NCBI GenBank assembly: GCA_004347955.1
Contig: QNVH01000006.1
Coordinates: 21,270 to 28,093, forward strand
DNA: 6,824 nucleotides
Direction of reading: 5' to 3'
DNA from: Thermoproteota archaeon
GTDB lineage: Archaea > Thermoproteota > Methanomethylicia > Methanomethylicales > Methanomethylicaceae
This document shows positions 5,479 through 6,824 of the stretch, in pieces. Positions within the stretch are counted from its first letter, which is position 1. Every line of letters begins with the position of its first letter. Below the pieces are notes generated by a model, which saw only the letters and a list, made by a program, of their open reading frames with translations, searched no databases and was not told the origin of the DNA. Position numbers and translations under genes: made by a program.

Positions 5479-6824
5479 TTGAGATACTCGGATCTTGTTG
5501 AGGTCTACGAGGAGATTGGGAAGACGTCCAAGAGGCTCGAGATAACCGACACTCTTGTAAGATTTCTCAGGAGCTGCCCACCAGAACTCATTGACAAGGT
5601 TGTATACCTCACGCAAGGGAGGATCTACCCTGAGTTTGTTCCGCTAGAACTTGGAATGGCGGATAAGATGATAATCCGTTGCATAGCCCAGGCGTCGGCA
5701 GCAAAAGAATCTGAGGTTGAACAGCTATACAAAAGCGTGGGCGATCTGGGTAAAGTCGCCAACACACTTCTCTCTAAGGGGAAAAAGCAGGTCACACTTG
5801 ACCTTTTTTCAACCACAAAAAAGGCGGATCACATAACTATTGAGAGGGTCTACGCTGACCTGGACAGAATTGCTCGAGCGCAGGGTCCCGGCTCCCAGGA
5901 GGAGAAGATTCGCATCCTCTCAGACCTACTGAGGGACTCTTCTCCAAAGGAGGCGATGTACATCATAAGAACAGTCTCAGGTACGCTGCGGCTAGGAGTT
6001 GCCGACATGACAATACTCGACGCCCTGACCATCGCCTTTACAGGATCAAAGGATGCCAGACCAGATATTGAGAGGGCATACAATGTGAGCAGCGATCTTG
6101 GTGCAGTGGCAAAGATCCTAGTCCTTCAAGGTCTGGAGGCTATAAAAAATTTCAAACCATGCCCTGGGAGGCCAATAAGATCGATGCTGGCCGAGCGCCT
6201 CTCTTCTCCCTCCGAGATACTGGAGAAGATGGGTGGGAGGTGCGCTGTTGAGTACAAGTATGATGGTGAGCGGGTTCAGATCCACAGGACTGAGGACGGA
6301 GAAATGCTACTCTTTTCTAGAAGGCTTGAGAACATAACCCACCACTATCCCGATATAGCCAGTCTAGCCACTGACGGAATCGCCCTAAAGTCGTACATAG
6401 TGGAGGGCGAGATCGTGGCAGTGGACCCAGATACTGGCGACCTGCTACCTTTCCAAGAACTGATGCACCGGCGGAGGAAATACGGCATTGAGGAAGCCAT
6501 GGAGGAATATCCTGCCTCCATTAGGCTCTTCGACATTCTATATGCTGATGGCTCAGATTTCACAATGAAGGCCTATCCTGAGAGGCGCTCATTCCTCGCA
6601 AAGGTGGTGCGTGAGAGCGAGAGGCTGAGACTGGCTGAACAAAAGATTGTAGATAACGTTGATGATCTAGAGAACTTCTTCCAGGAAGCGATATCAAATG
6701 GGTGCGAGGGGCTTGTGGCAAAGTCTTTGGGTCCCGAGTCAGTTTACAAGGCAGGCGCGAGGGGCTGGCTCTGGATAAAGTACAAGAGAGACTACAAAAG
6801 CGAGATGACCGACACAGTCGACTT
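5479..6824 (+). CDS. lig: ATP-dependent DNA ligase, archaeal type, 3' partial
   Basis: This enzyme seals nicks in DNA during replication and repair through an enzyme-adenylate intermediate. The 448 visible residues contain the N-terminal DNA-binding domain (about 1-220) and nearly all of the nucleotidyltransferase domain. The adenylated lysine is K260 in EYKYDGERVQIH (motif I). Then come SRRLENITHHYPD (motif Ia), VEGEIVAVD with E309/E311 (III), IRLFDILY with F351 (IIIa), EGLVAKS with E410/K415 (IV) and WIKYKRDY with K434/K436 (V). Archaeal homologues usually have about 580-610 residues, so the C-terminal OB-fold domain is beyond the window edge. The start is TTG 5479: an in-frame TGA at 5461-5463 rules out any earlier start, no other usual start codon lies between, and the N-terminus (M)RYSDLVEVYEEI fits the family. 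The frame is intact to the edge. Confidence 0.96.
   Translation, partial: MRYSDLVEVYEEIGKTSKRLEITDTLVRFLRSCPPELIDKVVYLTQGRIYPEFVPLELGMADKMIIRCIAQASAAKESEVEQLYKSVGDLGKVANTLLSKGKKQVTLDLFSTTKKADHITIERVYADLDRIARAQGPGSQEEKIRILSDLLRDSSPKEAMYIIRTVSGTLRLGVADMTILDALTIAFTGSKDARPDIERAYNVSSDLGAVAKILVLQGLEAIKNFKPCPGRPIRSMLAERLSSPSEILEKMGGRCAVEYKYDGERVQIHRTEDGEMLLFSRRLENITHHYPDIASLATDGIALKSYIVEGEIVAVDPDTGDLLPFQELMHRRRKYGIEEAMEEYPASIRLFDILYADGSDFTMKAYPERRSFLAKVVRESERLRLAEQKIVDNVDDLENFFQEAISNGCEGLVAKSLGPESVYKAGARGWLWIKYKRDYKSEMTDTVD

Noticed and set aside
5326..5616. A 96-codon open frame on the - strand ending in TTGA overlap with the alternative phosphatase start
   Set aside because: Its first half lies antisense to the start of the DNA ligase, no ribosome binding site precedes a plausible internal start, and the likely phosphatase TATA box lies inside it. 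The stop/start overlap is suggestive but probably chance.
5625..6563. Open frames on the - strand within the ligase region
   Set aside because: They lie antisense to an uninterrupted ligase frame that carries all expected nucleotidyltransferase motifs.

Overview
The window looks like a chromosomal stretch of an archaeon, most likely in the Thermoproteota/TACK range. The evidence is an archaeal-type ATP-dependent DNA ligase, TATA-like boxes at plausible distances before genes, poly-T tracts instead of hairpin terminators, and several Shine-Dalgarno-led TTG start codons. I cannot name a species or order. There is no ribosomal RNA, tRNA, CRISPR array or intact mobile element.

Region 1 (1-914, +): the 3' part of a secreted, transglutaminase-like cysteine-hydrolase protein with many N-glycosylation sequons. 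Its annotated C-terminus looks damaged, because a convincing membrane anchor with a basic tail lies in the neighbouring reading frame. Region 2 (918-2044): a nitroreductase on the - strand and a flavin reductase-like split-barrel protein on the + strand, divergent across 56 bases. Region 3 (2045-3862): a 314-base AT-rich intergenic segment, an NCS1 nucleobase/hydantoin-type permease with its own promoter, and a strong T-rich terminator. No degradation enzyme lies beside the permease, so its substrate is open.

Region 4 (3878-5347, - strand): an uncharacterised protein with a coiled coil, a proline-rich linker and a C-terminal domain, then a HAD-family phosphatase. Between them lies a short structured segment that closely resembles the right-end/omegaRNA hairpin of IS200/IS605-type elements, with no transposase or TnpB nearby. 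Region 5 (5479-6824, +): a DNA ligase beginning at TTG and running off the window after motif V.

The genes do not form one pathway. The two flavoproteins may cooperate, and the phosphatase and ligase are a divergent pair of housekeeping-type genes. The observations most worth following are the orphan IS605-like hairpin, the frame break at the end of the transglutaminase-like gene, and the unassigned coiled-coil protein. I found no clearly new multi-gene system.
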